60,000 nucleotides of DNA from Liolophura sinensis (lineage: Eukaryota; Mollusca; Polyplacophora; Chitonida; Chitonidae), in assembly GCF_032854445.1 (NCBI RefSeq), contig NC_088303.1:8627501-8687500 (forward strand), written 5' to 3'. This document shows, piece after piece, positions 59,354-60,000 of the stretch (positions are counted from its first letter, which is position 1; each line of letters opens with the position of its first letter). Below the pieces are notes generated by a model, which saw only the letters and a program-made list of their open reading frames with translations, searched no databases and had not been told where the DNA came from. A program made the translations under genes and the position numbers.

Positions 59354-60000
59354 CTGGTCCAAATACAAAATGTCATCATACAGTATATCCGGGCATCTCT
59401 GTATTAGCTAACTATACCAAAGGCATGCCATGAATCCGGCTTTATCAACCAGAATTTGTATAACAATTATAGTTTGAGGTTTCAACTGATCCCTTACGTG
59501 GGGTGTTTAAGTGCAAGAGTCCATACATTCCTTTTAATGGTGTAACCGGCGTATCCCGATCAAGTTACTCGCGTGTTTATATTCCCAATCCTTAGCGTGC
59601 ATTGTCCTGCCACACCCGAGTAAATACCATTGTGTGGCAATTTTAGTGTCAACGGCCTGTTTTTCTTCTGCCAACTGATATTTATAATTATATAGTGGGT
59701 ATGGCGCATTTATATACAAGTTTGATTCAGTATTTTGTGATGACTGATCAAAATCTAATCTGTTTCAACCAAGCGTTTTACTAATCCACGTCGAAGATGG
59801 CTGACACCCAAGCATGCCGGATAAAAACTGGCCAGTTTGGCACTGGAATGTATGGTCTGAACAGTTTTTCAGCTTACAAAAGGGAAAACTAATATCCCTG
59901 TACCTCATTCTGAGGTTTTGACATACGGCATAGAGATGGTTGCATTGTTTGTGATTAAACTGTAGTGCATGGCCTAAACCTTCGAGTTTGGCGGTGTGTA

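Overview
The window is nuclear DNA of an animal, most likely a mollusc or a close lophotrochozoan relative. The evidence is spliced genes with GT/AG introns (one intron is about 24 kb), AT-rich CpG-poor introns, several tRNA-derived SINEs of the kind common in mollusc genomes (tails of the type TACGACGTAAAACACCAATCAAAT), and a secreted GH10 endo-1,4-beta-xylanase, a gene carried by several marine invertebrate groups. No prokaryotic, viral or CRISPR features were seen.

Left part (1-4500): a tandem repeat with a period of about 52 bp (83-585) is followed by part of a minus-strand gene (exons at 3451-3684, 2137-2227 and 1046-1174). It encodes a secreted Cys-rich protein resembling the C-terminal Cys/His-rich domain of PCSK9, with no protease domain in front of it. 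The signal-peptide reading frame opens at an ATC codon where an ATG is expected. The remaining exons probably lie beyond the left edge.

Centre-left (4504-13805, minus): I could assemble a complete 12-exon gene whose splice phases all agree and which totals 1881 coding bases (626 residues). It has a signal peptide, a CBM4/9-type carbohydrate-binding module, a GH10 catalytic domain with both catalytic Glu residues, and the C-terminal beta domain found in animal GH10 proteins. Its introns carry SINE copies.

Intergenic region between divergent genes (13806-19672): it holds a foldback element (14747-14852), then a 14-copy, 99-bp satellite-like array (15451-16834) in which every copy keeps a perfect TGACGTCA (a CRE-type site), and a SINE-like tRNA head.

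Centre-right (19673-52510, plus): the p130Cas/BCAR1 (CAS-family scaffold) orthologue is split into a 5-codon first coding exon, an SH3 exon and one very large exon with the YxxP substrate domain, four-helix bundle, proline-rich Src-binding site and FAT-like C-terminus (868 residues). Intron 1 holds a 1.2-kb non-autonomous DNA transposon with 16-bp terminal inverted repeats and a 6-bp target duplication, and a tail-to-tail pair of SINEs, each with its own target duplication.

Right part (52511-60000): the 3' UTR and downstream DNA contain an identical 171-bp duplication and a near-identical duplication of about 125 bp, SINE fragments, and two isolated minus-strand exon-like segments that I cannot name.
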